The position numbers were made by a program, and so were the translations under genes. DNA of 64,000 nucleotides from Bacteroidaceae bacterium (GTDB lineage Bacteria; Bacteroidota; Bacteroidia; Bacteroidales; Bacteroidaceae): contig JAFUVE010000019.1 of the NCBI GenBank assembly GCA_017483765.1, positions 1 to 64,000 of the forward strand. The letters are read 5' to 3'. Shown here piece after piece: positions 1 to 9,479 of the stretch (positions within the stretch are counted from its first letter, which is position 1; each line of letters starts with the position of its first letter). The notes under the pieces were generated by a model. It ran no database searches, was not told where the DNA came from, and saw only the letters and a program-made list of their open reading frames with translations.

Positions 1-108
1 ATAAAAAGAGGAAGAAGGAGAGTGAAATAAGTGAAAAGTGAATAGGGAAAAGTGAATAGTGTAGTAAGTCTGGTGAATAGGAATTAAACGATGATAAAAA
101 AATAAAAA

Positions 109-426
109 GCCATGCGGACGGTTATCGTTTAATGTTTTCATTTTTTCAGCCGTCTTCGGGCATCAGATAATTTGAAATTTGAGGTTTGAGATTTGAGGTT
201 TAGCCATGCGGACGGTTATCGTTTAACGTTTTCATTTTTTCAGCCGTCTTCGGGCATCAGATAATTTGAGGTTTGAAATTTGAGGTTTGAGATTTCGCTT
301 CGCAGGATTCTGTCACGACTCGGAAATGCTCAAGCAAGCTTGACATTTCGCTCGCTGCTCCAGAATCTTCACCATGCGGACGGTAAACATATAACGTTTT
401 CATTTTTTCAGCCGTCTTCGGGCATC
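109..426. repeat. Three copies of a 56-nt hairpin repeat
   Basis: Copies lie at 109-164, 203-258 and 372-426. Each begins with (G/A)CCATGCGGACGG and ends with GCCGTCTTCGGGCATC. The two ends can pair (ATGC with GCAT, GACGG with CCGTC) around an AT-rich loop. The left half alone recurs in many intergenic regions of the window. Confidence 0.75.
306..367. repeat. 62-nt structured repeat, copy A
   Basis: Outer stem GATTCTG/CAGAATC. Internal loop strands TCACGACTCGG and CGCTCGCTGCTC. Inner stem AAATG(c)TCAAG, apex CAAG, then CTTGACATTT. Identical to copy B at 14141-14202. The same plan with different stem sequences is found at 23423, 29910 and 42906. Confidence 0.7.
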
Positions 427-636
427 GAGCCCTCGACGGCTGGCACGGACGAGGACGTCCATGCCCCCAGCCAAGACGAGATGGATAGGGACATAGGTAA
501 GAAATGGGCGGCACGCCGGATAACGACGTGCCGCCCAAATGATATAGTTGTATGATTAGACAAATTTGTCTGTTATGACATGGTTTGGGCCGATGATGGT
601 ATTGTCGGACGTTGATGTTATTGTCCGGCGAAGATG

Positions 637-3600
637 TTATTGTCCGGCGATGATGTTGATGACAGCCACGATGTCGGAGATGTCGACGGTGGTGTCGTCA
701 TTGACGTCGGCCGTCTTGTTTTCTTCGCCCGATGCGATGACGTTGATGATGGCCACGATGTCGGAGATGTCGACCGTACCGTCACGGTTGACGTCACCCG
801 GCTTCTCACCTCCAACCACGGTGAGCGTTCCGTTGACATAAACGAACTCGTAGTTCGGTGCCACGGCACCCGACGGGATGATGTCGTATTCCCCACCCGG
901 ACTCTGGGGCGTGGCCTCACACGAGATGACCACAGGAGTGGTGATCACATCCACATTCTCCCTGTTCTTCCATCCACGATAGGAGACGGTGAACTCAGGA
1001 TTTTCCTCGCCGTAGTTTCTGGTGAACGACTTGGCTGTGACTGTGATGGTGGCCGGATTGATGACGAGCACGCCGTCCTCGCATACGAGGTTAGGCGACG
1101 TGATGCTGCCCGGTTTGCAGTAGAGCGGATATTCACCTACCGGTGTGGAGAGCTCTGTTTCGTTCGTGATTTCGGGCTCTCCGTTGACCGGCGCGCCCTC
1201 CACCTCGAAGTCGAACGACGACTTGTTGACACCATAAGTCCTGGATGCCTCCGCCGGCCGAACCACCGGCGTACCGGTGAACGGCAATACGGTGCATTTT
1301 CCCCAGGTCTCGTCCTGCTGGTATGCCTCTACGAGACTGTCGGGCACGAAAATGGTGACGTTCTTGGAGACTGCACAGTTCGTCGCCTCCACCACCTGCG
1401 GAGCGAGCAGCGCCATATACCTGAGCGCGCTACATCCGGTGAATGCCTTCTCACCGATTTTGGTGACCTTCTCCGGAATATAGAGCGAGAAGAGAGAAGA
1501 GGATCCGCGGAACGCCTCATCCGGTATTTCGGTGAGAGAAGTGAAGTACCTGAGTTCCTCCAGACTCTTGATTGCCGATATGCTTTTGAACCGCGCGCCG
1601 AGGTAGGTGACCGCCGCCGCCTCTTCGAATGACAGCTCCCCGTCGTCGTCGTCATCCCAGTTGTTTGTGGATATGGTCTTCGCCCTGGAGTCCGCAAACT
1701 CGATGTATCCCAGCTTGCGCTTGAGCGACTCGATGGCCTCGTTTATTTGCTCGAGCGAGCTGTTGAAGTCGTCGTAGACCGCCTGTTCGTCCGCCTTGTC
1801 GATGGCTTTGGCCTCAGCCTTCTGCAAAAGTCGCTTGAGGACAGTGAGCTGAGCATCGAACTCGTCGGCCGCCGTCTTGTCGTCCTTGAGGATGAACGCC
1901 CACTTCACTTCGTCCGTGTCGTCGCTGGCCGGGAAGTCCCAGTAAGCACCGTATGTGCCGTAAGTGTGCTCAGACGCATGAGAGGTGTTGACGCCGAGCA
2001 GGTCGCCCGCACCCTCAGCCCCCGCCGGTACGGCAAGCGTGAATACGTTGTCGCCGATTTCCGTCAGTTGCCAGTATGCCTTCTCCGAGAGAGTTCCGTC
2101 GACGAAGCAAGCTTTGACTCCTTCGCCCACTTTCGTGTCGCCGCTCGTACGGAAGAGGATTTTCCCTTCCTTTCCCGTAGCGTCGGAATAGAGGTAGTAC
2201 TGTCCCTCCGGCATTGCCGTGGTTCGCTTGAGCTGGTATACCATACCCTCCGCCGCCACGACGGCCTGAGTTCCCCATGCCTCTCCACGGTTCATATATC
2301 GCTGTTCTCCGAGATTGAAGACATACCCCTGCACGTCGGTCTCTACAGGCGCGAACTGCGGCAGCGTCTTGCTTCTCATCTCGATGATGTTACCAAATTC
2401 CTTCCACTGCGGCGCCTGCGCATAGAGTTCTTTCGATCCCTGCGGGACGATGAGCGTGGCGTTCTTCACGTCGACATTCTCGAAGACGTTCTCACCCATG
2501 TCGATCTTAGCCGGGTCGGGCGTGGCGATGCTAACCGTCTTGAGCGCCTTGCAGTCTCCGAACGTCCGCTCTCCGATGGTGGTGAGGTTTGGCAGGTCGA
2601 TGCTCTCGAGTTTACTGCAATATCTGAACGCCCAGTAGTAGATGGTGTTGATATGCTTCGGCAGATAGATTTTCTCCAGCTGGGAACATTCTTGGAATGA
2701 GTTTCCGTAGAGCGTGGTGACGCCAGTGAAATACTCGAGGTCCTCGAGGTTTTTCACATCCGTAGCGTAGAAGTAGGAATTGAAATAAGCCACCTTCGAC
2801 GCCTCAGAGAAAGTGATTTCCCCGTTTCCGTCCGCATCCCAGTAGCTGACCGCGATTTCCCGCAGGATCTCGTCCTTGAAGTTGATGAATCCCAGCTTTC
2901 TCCTGAGTTTCTTCTCCGCTTCCTTCATCTGCTGCACCGTGCTGTTGATGTCGTCGTAGACCATCTCCTCCTCCTCGCAGTCCACCTTACGCGTCTTGGC
3001 GAGGGCCAGGAGATTACCCAGGACCGTACCCTCCTTGAACTTATCGGCATCCTCCTCGTTATACTCGACGAAGCGCCATTGACAGTTGGCAGCATAGTCG
3101 TCGTAGACGATGTCGTTGTAGACACCGTATGTTGGGCTTGCCGCGTTGCTCTTGTGTGACGTGAGGGTTCCCCAGAATTTTCCAGCCGTATAGCCCGTCA
3201 GGCCTGCCGGTACCTGGAATGTGTAGACCTTGTCGTCCACCTTCTGTATGTTCCACCAAGAAGACTTGTCGTTGATGTGAGAGTCGTCGCCGTCGACGAA
3301 AGCCGCGCGTACACCCGTTCCGACATTGCTGTCGTTCATGGTTCTGAAGAGGATATGCCCGTCTTTTCCTGTGTCCTCAGAATAGAGGTAATACTGTCCC
3401 TCGGGCATGGCAGTTGTCCGCTTGAGCATAAACCGCATGGGCTCGTTTGCCACGATGGCCTGAGTGCCCCACGCCTCGCCTTTGGAGAGATAGCGTCCCG
3501 TTCCCTCATTATAAATATACACCAGCTTGTCGGTGACGAGTTCGCAGAAGCTGCCCCCCGCGAGGTTGCGCTCCTGTTTGAAGTTTCCAAACTCCTTCCA

Positions 3601-5367
3601 TTGGTCTGCGTTGCGGTAGAAGTCCTCCGTTCCCTGGACTGTGATGAGCGTGGCGTTTTCGAGGTTGATATTGGCAAAGACCTCTTCGCCCATCTGAATT
3701 TTTGCCGGTTCGATGACGTCGACCGTGAAAGTCGAGAGTTTCGAGCATCCGTCGAACGCCTTGGTTCCTATCCTCCTGACATTGACCGGAACGGTGAACT
3801 CCGTGAAGGCAGCGCATCCGGCGAAGGTGTTGTCGTTGATGGCGGTCACGGCCTCCGGCACGGCAAATTCCGGAAGCATACGGCATCCGTTGAATGCCCC
3901 CGCTCCGATTTCCTTGATGTTGTTGAAGAACTTGAACGTCTTCAGTTTAGAGCATCCGCTGAACGCCTCTTCGCCAATGGTCTCGACGGCCTTAGGCAGT
4001 GTGATGGCAGTGAGCAGTGAGTTGCCCGAGAATGCGCCGTCTGCGATGGTCTTGAGGCCTGTGAAATAATACAACTCGTCGAAGGTGTTGAACCTCTGCC
4101 CCTTGAAGACCTCCCCCAGGTCGGTGACAGCCGCCGCCTCTCCATAAGTGAAGACCCCGTCACCGTTGGTGTCGAAATTGGCGATGCAGAGTTTTTTGAC
4201 TGTGGCGTTTGCGATAGAGAGCGCTTTCTGGTCGTAGTTGTCGGGCAGCGCACCGATGACAGCTCCCAGTCCCTCGCTGTATCCGTCGCCCGATCCGCCG
4301 ATTCCCTGCGAGCTTGGGTTGAGGCTGTTCATGAGGAAGTGTCCGTCGCTCTGTCCACCCCATCCCCAGTTGATGTGGTAGCATCGGTTTCCGTCGTATC
4401 CGTCGCAGACGAAAGCGTGTCCCGCCTCTGAGTTGTATCCGCTGAGGAGCACGACACGTCCCTCCCGCAGTTCGTTATAGATGAGCTCATCCCATCCCTC
4501 GTCCGTGTAGTTAGCCTTGTAGACATAGCGTGCCGTGCTGTAACCGAAGTACTTGTTCATACCCTCGGAGCACATCTCGGTGTGCGCGCCCGACGAGCTG
4601 CTGGTGTAGTCCATCTCCACCGCCACACCGCAATAGAGCATGAGTTGCGCCACTGCCGTCTGCTGGACGCCCGACGCGCTGCCGCCGTAGCTTCCCAGCA
4701 TGTTTTTCCAGTCGATAGGTGCCCCTTTGCTGATTCCCGGCACGACCAGTTTCTCGGTCCATGTGGTGTATCCCGGAATGTCGGCCTGCGTCTCCTCTAC
4801 CGACTTCTCGTGCTGATAGTAGAGCACCTGGGCGAAAGCCGTAGCGACACATCCCGTGACAGAACGCGACCCGTTGTGCAGCGGTGTCAGGTTGTTGTAA
4901 GGCCATCCCTGGTTCCATTTTGTGGTGAGCATCTCCGGAATAGCCGCGTGCGTGTTGATTTTGCGCGGTCCCTCCGCCTTTCCGGTCTGGAAGTCCTCGA
5001 TATACTGGGCGTAGGCGTCGAGCCAGCTGCGCATGTTGTCAGGGATCTGCTCGTAGTCGAACTCTCCGTTGTCGGTGTAGCCCAACACGCCCTCAATCTC
5101 GTCGTCGCCCGGCACGATGACATATCCCTCGCTCTCGCCCCGGTTGAAGACATAGTAGGTCTGCGTGTTTTCACTTACGGCATTGAGCTTACGCCTTGCC
5201 AGTTTTTTTGAGTTGGTGATTGGCTTGAGTTTCCGGCTTCCCTTGCACTTAGCGAGATATGCCTCCGCCTTTTGTTTTGCCTGTTCCCTGGTGATGGGGT
5301 CAGCATGTATCATCGCCGGCAAAAGCAAGAATGCCAGCGTAAGCAAAAAAGAGTACGTTTTCGTCAT
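637..5367 (-). CDS. Secreted C10 (streptopain-like) cysteine peptidase with EF-hand/BspA repeats, MBG-like domain and C-terminal dockerin
   Basis: A 1576-aa protein with an N-terminal signal peptide. A SpeB-like propeptide (about residues 25-130) precedes a C10 catalytic domain. The nucleophile is Cys173 in TGCVATAFAQ, the catalytic His is His317 in AGHAFVCDGY, and a GWGG motif follows. Then come three modules that each pair an EF-hand-like loop (for example DTNGDGVFTYGEA, DADGNGEITFSEA) with BspA-type leucine-rich repeats, separated by beta-rich segments. Next is an MBG-like domain (TITVTAKSFTRNYGEENPEF). The last 55 residues hold two dockerin type I-like repeats (GDVNRDGTVDISDIVAIIN). It probably acts at the cell surface or outside the cell. 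C10 members are far shorter, so this is an unusually long architecture. It is divergent from the next gene and has its own promoter at 5415-5446. The family call is firm; the substrate is unknown. Confidence 0.9.
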   Translation of the reverse strand: MTKTYSFLLTLAFLLLPAMIHADPITREQAKQKAEAYLAKCKGSRKLKPITNSKKLARRKLNAVSENTQTYYVFNRGESEGYVIVPGDDEIEGVLGYTDNGEFDYEQIPDNMRSWLDAYAQYIEDFQTGKAEGPRKINTHAAIPEMLTTKWNQGWPYNNLTPLHNGSRSVTGCVATAFAQVLYYQHEKSVEETQADIPGYTTWTEKLVVPGISKGAPIDWKNMLGSYGGSASGVQQTAVAQLMLYCGVAVEMDYTSSSSGAHTEMCSEGMNKYFGYSTARYVYKANYTDEGWDELIYNELREGRVVLLSGYNSEAGHAFVCDGYDGNRCYHINWGWGGQSDGHFLMNSLNPSSQGIGGSGDGYSEGLGAVIGALPDNYDQKALSIANATVKKLCIANFDTNGDGVFTYGEAAAVTDLGEVFKGQRFNTFDELYYFTGLKTIADGAFSGNSLLTAITLPKAVETIGEEAFSGCSKLKTFKFFNNIKEIGAGAFNGCRMLPEFAVPEAVTAINDNTFAGCAAFTEFTVPVNVRRIGTKAFDGCSKLSTFTVDVIEPAKIQMGEEVFANINLENATLITVQGTEDFYRNADQWKEFGNFKQERNLAGGSFCELVTDKLVYIYNEGTGRYLSKGEAWGTQAIVANEPMRFMLKRTTAMPEGQYYLYSEDTGKDGHILFRTMNDSNVGTGVRAAFVDGDDSHINDKSSWWNIQKVDDKVYTFQVPAGLTGYTAGKFWGTLTSHKSNAASPTYGVYNDIVYDDYAANCQWRFVEYNEEDADKFKEGTVLGNLLALAKTRKVDCEEEEMVYDDINSTVQQMKEAEKKLRRKLGFINFKDEILREIAVSYWDADGNGEITFSEASKVAYFNSYFYATDVKNLEDLEYFTGVTTLYGNSFQECSQLEKIYLPKHINTIYYWAFRYCSKLESIDLPNLTTIGERTFGDCKALKTVSIATPDPAKIDMGENVFENVDVKNATLIVPQGSKELYAQAPQWKEFGNIIEMRSKTLPQFAPVETDVQGYVFNLGEQRYMNRGEAWGTQAVVAAEGMVYQLKRTTAMPEGQYYLYSDATGKEGKILFRTSGDTKVGEGVKACFVDGTLSEKAYWQLTEIGDNVFTLAVPAGAEGAGDLLGVNTSHASEHTYGTYGAYWDFPASDDTDEVKWAFILKDDKTAADEFDAQLTVLKRLLQKAEAKAIDKADEQAVYDDFNSSLEQINEAIESLKRKLGYIEFADSRAKTISTNNWDDDDDGELSFEEAAAVTYLGARFKSISAIKSLEELRYFTSLTEIPDEAFRGSSSLFSLYIPEKVTKIGEKAFTGCSALRYMALLAPQVVEATNCAVSKNVTIFVPDSLVEAYQQDETWGKCTVLPFTGTPVVRPAEASRTYGVNKSSFDFEVEGAPVNGEPEITNETELSTPVGEYPLYCKPGSITSPNLVCEDGVLVINPATITVTAKSFTRNYGEENPEFTVSYRGWKNRENVDVITTPVVISCEATPQSPGGEYDIIPSGAVAPNYEFVYVNGTLTVVGGEKPGDVNRDGTVDISDIVAIINVIASGEENKTADVNDDTTVDISDIVAVINIIAGQ

Positions 5368-5414
5368 TATTGTTAGTTAATAGTGTGATAGTGTATAAAA
5401 AATGAATAATTTTT

Positions 5415-5446
5415 CAAAGTTAATGAAAAAAAAGATAGGTTGCAAA
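5415..5446 (-). promoter_or_regulatory. Bacteroidota-type promoter for the C10 peptidase
   Basis: On the minus strand: TTTG (5443-5446), 20-nt spacer, TAACTTTG (5415-5422). This matches the Bacteroidota consensus TTTG-N19-21-TAnnTTTG. Start codon at 5367. Confidence 0.7.
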
Positions 5447-5555
5447 TAAAAACGAGAAAAACTTGTTTTTGTAATCGTTCAGTCAGTAAATTGAAACAGA
5501 AAAACAAGGAAAAACCAAATACTTTTCCAAGAAAGTCATTATTTTTCGCCCCCAC

Positions 5556-5587
5556 TTTGGGATTATCAGAATTTATATGTAAATTTG
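5556..5587 (+). promoter_or_regulatory. Bacteroidota-type promoter for the BspA-like gene
   Basis: TTTG (5556-5559), 20-nt spacer, TAAATTTG (5580-5587), 37 bases before the ATG at 5624. It probably drives the plus-strand run 5624-10739. Confidence 0.7.
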
Positions 5588-5623
5588 CAATGAGAGAATA
5601 AAAACAAACTAAAAAAACAGATT

Positions 5624-6613
5624 ATGAATAACGCTACAAAAACAATCAAAGGCAGCCGGCTGTTCTGTCTGCTGGTGTTATGTCTGGCATTTATGCCGTT
5701 TTTGTCGTCGGTCCGCGCTCAAGAGGCAATCGTACTCTACGATTCTGACACGAAAACTTTAACATTCAGCGCAGTCAGGAGCATGGAGGCAGACAAATAT
5801 GAAACGTTGGAAAAGTATCAAGGAAAATTCTGGCGAGGCAGCGATGTGCTGAACGTTTTTGATAAACCCAAATGGTCTGCATACGAAGATGAAATCGAGA
5901 CGGTAGTAATCAGCCGTTTCTTTGCCGAATGCAAACCGAAAAGCACCCATTGCTGGTTCTTCAGTTTCGAGAATCTCACCACCATCAAAGGTCTTGAATA
6001 TCTGGACACCAGTGAGGTGACCGACATGGGTTCCATGTTTGATTACTGCAGCTCCCTTAAAGAAATCGACGTGTCGGGATTCAACACCTCCAAGGTGACC
6101 AATATGATTGAGATGTTTCAGCATTGCGAATCACTCCAGGATCTCAACTTGTCGGGTTTCGACACCTCTAATGTAACCCATATGTCCTGGATGTTTAATG
6201 GATGCTATAAGATTCCATACATAGACGTATCGAATTTCAACACCTCCAAGCTTGAATATTGTCCGCAGATGTTCAGGGATTGCTATTTCCTTAAAACACT
6301 CGACCTGACGAATTTCAGCACCAGCAACCTGATATGCTGCAATTTCATGTTTATGGGGTGCATTGAGCTCCATACCATCTATTGTAACGACACTTGGACA
6401 TTACCAGACGACATGTCTGAACACATGTTTAATGCAAACCATAAATTGTCAGGAGCGGTCTCCTACAATGTTGACAATACCAATACCTGCAAGTATGCCA
6501 ACCCCGACACTGGCTACTTCACCAGGAAAGGTGTCGAAGGCGACGTAAACAAAGACGGCAAAGTCGATATTTCCGACATAGTGAAAGTCATCAACATCAT
6601 AGCAAAGCAATAA
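5624..6613 (+). CDS. BspA-like surface protein (DUF285 repeats) with C-terminal dockerin-like repeat
   Basis: A 329-aa exported protein with a signal peptide ending near VRAQE (residue 33). Residues about 120-270 are repeats of the BspA/DUF285 type, in the pattern LDTSEVTDMGSMFDYCSSL, which builds a leucine-rich surface solenoid. The C-terminus (GDVNKDGKVDISDIVKVINI) is one calcium-binding dockerin-like repeat. The C10 peptidase and the protein at 18995-20908 carry two. BspA-type proteins are linked to adhesion; no ligand can be inferred here. The next gene starts 28 bases downstream, so the two are probably cotranscribed. Confidence 0.88.
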   Translation: MNNATKTIKGSRLFCLLVLCLAFMPFLSSVRAQEAIVLYDSDTKTLTFSAVRSMEADKYETLEKYQGKFWRGSDVLNVFDKPKWSAYEDEIETVVISRFFAECKPKSTHCWFFSFENLTTIKGLEYLDTSEVTDMGSMFDYCSSLKEIDVSGFNTSKVTNMIEMFQHCESLQDLNLSGFDTSNVTHMSWMFNGCYKIPYIDVSNFNTSKLEYCPQMFRDCYFLKTLDLTNFSTSNLICCNFMFMGCIELHTIYCNDTWTLPDDMSEHMFNANHKLSGAVSYNVDNTNTCKYANPDTGYFTRKGVEGDVNKDGKVDISDIVKVINIIAKQ

Positions 6614-6641
6614 TCCCCATAAAACAAACACTGACTAACGC

Positions 6642-9407
6642 ATGAAAAAAACTACCCTATTCTTATCGGCATTACTGCTGTCGGTTCCATCCACGATATT
6701 CAGCCAGTCCAATCCCTGGGACGACATTCCCCAGGAAGCGAAACCCTACACCCGTTGGTGGTGGCTGGGGAGCGCAGTCGACGAGAAAGGCCTGGACTAC
6801 AATCTTAGTGAGTATGCTAAAGCCGGCATCGGCGGAGTGGAAATCACGCCGCTCTACGGCGTAGTAGGCAACGAGCAGAACGAGAAGCCATTCCTCGGCG
6901 GCGGCTGGATGTCGATGCTTCGGCATACGATAGAGAAAGGCAGCCAGGTGGGCATAGAGACGAATATGGCCACCGGGACGGGCTGGCCTTTCGGCGGTCC
7001 CGACGTTCCCCTTCGCCAGGCCGCCTGCAAAGCCATCATCCAGCAATACGACCTGGGCGGCGACGAGCAGACCGTAGACATCACGTGCACCGACAAGAAG
7101 CAGAAGGAGCGCCCGTCGGTGGGCTGCGTGATGTGCTTCGAGGAGGGTCAGACACCGCTGGACCTGACCGGCCAGACCGTGAAAGACGGCAAGACGCTGA
7201 CTGTTGCCGTCCCTGCCAGCGCGCAAGGTAAGAGCCGCAAGCTGATCGTGCTTTATGTAGGCAGGACGCAGCAGGCTGTGAAGCGCGCCGCCCCCGGCGG
7301 TGAAGGCTACGTGATTGACCACTTCGACCGCGAGGCAGTGAGAAGCTATCTCGCCGGCTTTGACACCGCTTTCCTCCGCTACCACACCCCCTACCCCCAC
7401 ACCTTCTTCAACGACTCGTATGAGGTTTACGGCGCCGACTGGACCCCCACCCTGTTTGATGAGTTCGCCGCCCGCCGCGGCTACCGCCTTCAGGACAAGC
7501 TCGACCTGTTCGTTCAGGACAACAGCGTACGCGGCGACGAGGCGAAGCGCGTGATGAGCGACTACCGCGAGACCTTGAGCGACCTGCTATTGGAGAACTT
7601 CACAGAGCAGTGGACCAGCTGGGCCCATAAGAACGGAGCCATCACCCGGAACCAGGCCCACGGCAGCCCCGCGAACCTGATTGACCTCTACGCCGCCGTC
7701 GACATCCCCGAGTGCGAAGGCTTCGGCCTGTCGGAATTCGGTATCAAAGGGCTTCGTAAAGACCCTGGTTTCACAAAGAAGAACGACTCCGAGATCTCAA
7801 TGCTGAAATATGCGTCGAGCGGTGCCCATATCTCCGGAAAGAAATACACATCGAGCGAGACCTTCACGTGGCTGACTGAGCATTTCCGCACTTCTCTGAG
7901 CCAGTGCAAGCCCGACCTTGACCTGATGTTCCTGTCAGGCATCAACCATGTGTTCTTCCACGGCTCTTGCTATTCTCCCGAAGATGCAGAATGGCCAGGG
8001 TGGCGCTTTTATGCCTCGGTTGACATGACTCCTGCAAATCCGCAGTGGAATGCGATGCCAGCTTTCTCAGAGTATATCCAGCGCTGCCAGTCGTTCCTGC
8101 AGTGGGGTTCGCCCGACAACGACTTTCTCGTCTATCTGCCGTTCCACGACATGATCTACGACCAGCCCGGCACGGTAGCCCAGTTCGCCATCCACGACAT
8201 GGGCAAGCGTGCTCCGAAGTTCGTGAAGACCATCCAGACAATTATCCAGAGCGGCTATGACGTGGACTATATCAGCGACCGCTACATCAACAGCGCAAGT
8301 CCCTCAGGCGGCGGAATTGCCTTGAAGACCGGCCTGAGATACGATGCCATCTTGATTCCCGACGTACGATTCATGCCCGTTCAGACGCTTGAGCATCTTC
8401 TGGTACTGGCAGAGGGTGGCAGCAAGGTTGTTTTTGTAGGGAGTTATCCCGAGAGTGTTCCCGGCATCGGCCGTCAGCTTAAGGGCGACCAGGCAGAGTT
8501 CGACCGCGTGCTTTCGTCGTTGAAAAGCTGCAGCGTGCTGGCAAAGGACTACGACGAGGCGCTGCGCGCCTGCGGCGGCCGAAAGGAGAGTATGCGCAAC
8601 GAGCTTGGCGTGAGCTGTATCCGCCGCAGCAACAAGGATGGCTATCATTATTTCATCTCGAACCTGCAGGGCAAGGACGTTGACGTCATGATTCCGCTGG
8701 GAGTTGACTTCAGCTCGGTCGTGATTTACAATCCTCTGACCGGTGAGATTGGTAAGGCCCAGACCGATGGCAGGAAAGTTCGTCTGCAACTGGCCTCCGG
8801 CGAGAGTCTGATTCTTCGCACTTATACGGACGCTAATGCATTGCCTTCCGGTTCTTGCGATGAGGATGGTATCAACGGGAAGTCCTACACCTACTACGAG
8901 AGTTCCACAGGAAGAATACCTCTGAAAGGATGGAGCCTGACCTTTCCTGAGGCCGCCCCGAAGTCCATCAGCAAGCGCTTCAAGCTGGACGAAGCCAAGG
9001 CCTGGACCACCCTGGGCGATGCCGACCTGAACGAAACGATGGCGACCGGCCTATACAGCACGACTGTGAAGTTGAAGAAGCAGGACGGGAAACGGTATGT
9101 GCTCGCACTGGGCGATGTCCGCGAGTCCGCCCGCGTTGTGGTGAACGGCGAGGATTGCGGCACGCTGTTCAGCGTTCCGTTCAAAGTAGACATCACGAAA
9201 GCGCTGAAGAAAGGGAAGAACACGATAGAACTGTACGTGACGAACCTTCCCGCCAACCGCATTGCGAAGATGGACCGGGACGGTAAGGAATGGCGAATCT
9301 TCAAGGAGATCAACGTTGTGGACCTGAACTACAAGAAGAACAAGTACGACACATGGGAAGTGGTTGCTTCAGGCCTGAACACGAATCCGGCAATTTTTGT
9401 CTTTTGA
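6642..9407 (+). CDS. GH106-type alpha-L-rhamnosidase
   Basis: A 921-aa exported glycoside hydrolase with a signal peptide (cleavage near FSQ|SNPW). The N-terminus (PYTRWWWLGSAVDEKGLDYNL, in part) and the GIGGVEITPLYG segment are typical of the GH106 rhamnosidase group. The body fits a catalytic barrel. The last 150 residues look like a galactose-binding-type beta-sandwich (YVLALGDVRESARVVVNGED). GH106 enzymes remove terminal L-rhamnose from rhamnogalacturonans and related glycans. The PL26-type lyase gene 1.4 kb away supports a role in pectin side-chain or backbone breakdown. No SusC/SusD pair is nearby. The family call is good; the exact linkage cleaved is inferred. Confidence 0.85.
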   Translation: MKKTTLFLSALLLSVPSTIFSQSNPWDDIPQEAKPYTRWWWLGSAVDEKGLDYNLSEYAKAGIGGVEITPLYGVVGNEQNEKPFLGGGWMSMLRHTIEKGSQVGIETNMATGTGWPFGGPDVPLRQAACKAIIQQYDLGGDEQTVDITCTDKKQKERPSVGCVMCFEEGQTPLDLTGQTVKDGKTLTVAVPASAQGKSRKLIVLYVGRTQQAVKRAAPGGEGYVIDHFDREAVRSYLAGFDTAFLRYHTPYPHTFFNDSYEVYGADWTPTLFDEFAARRGYRLQDKLDLFVQDNSVRGDEAKRVMSDYRETLSDLLLENFTEQWTSWAHKNGAITRNQAHGSPANLIDLYAAVDIPECEGFGLSEFGIKGLRKDPGFTKKNDSEISMLKYASSGAHISGKKYTSSETFTWLTEHFRTSLSQCKPDLDLMFLSGINHVFFHGSCYSPEDAEWPGWRFYASVDMTPANPQWNAMPAFSEYIQRCQSFLQWGSPDNDFLVYLPFHDMIYDQPGTVAQFAIHDMGKRAPKFVKTIQTIIQSGYDVDYISDRYINSASPSGGGIALKTGLRYDAILIPDVRFMPVQTLEHLLVLAEGGSKVVFVGSYPESVPGIGRQLKGDQAEFDRVLSSLKSCSVLAKDYDEALRACGGRKESMRNELGVSCIRRSNKDGYHYFISNLQGKDVDVMIPLGVDFSSVVIYNPLTGEIGKAQTDGRKVRLQLASGESLILRTYTDANALPSGSCDEDGINGKSYTYYESSTGRIPLKGWSLTFPEAAPKSISKRFKLDEAKAWTTLGDADLNETMATGLYSTTVKLKKQDGKRYVLALGDVRESARVVVNGEDCGTLFSVPFKVDITKALKKGKNTIELYVTNLPANRIAKMDRDGKEWRIFKEINVVDLNYKKNKYDTWEVVASGLNTNPAIFVF

Positions 9408-9479
9408 GGTATTTACGGATTTCGAGGGTTTGGGATTTCGAGACTTCGAGGATTCTAAATGAAAGATTGATAATCGCCG

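Larger units (their letters stand above)
1..636. other. Non-coding region rich in repeats
   Basis: No credible gene. The first 108 bases are AT-rich with short GTGAATAG-type repeats. Then come three copies of a 56-nt hairpin repeat (109-426), AT-rich TTTGAGG/TTTGAAATT filler, and one 62-nt structured element (306-367). ORFs on either strand here are composed of repeat sequence and have no protein-like character. Confidence 0.7.

Noticed and set aside
109..426. CRISPR array
   Set aside because: Three similar units with uneven spacing and repeated AT-rich filler between them. No unique spacers and no cas genes in the window.
634..1632. 332-aa plus-strand ORF inside the C10 peptidase gene, and similar long antisense frames across ftsQ, murC, murD, gyrB and the PL26 gene
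   Set aside because: They are mirror frames of GC-rich coding DNA, rich in Arg, Asp and Val, with no domain-like pattern. The opposite strand has clear family motifs throughout.
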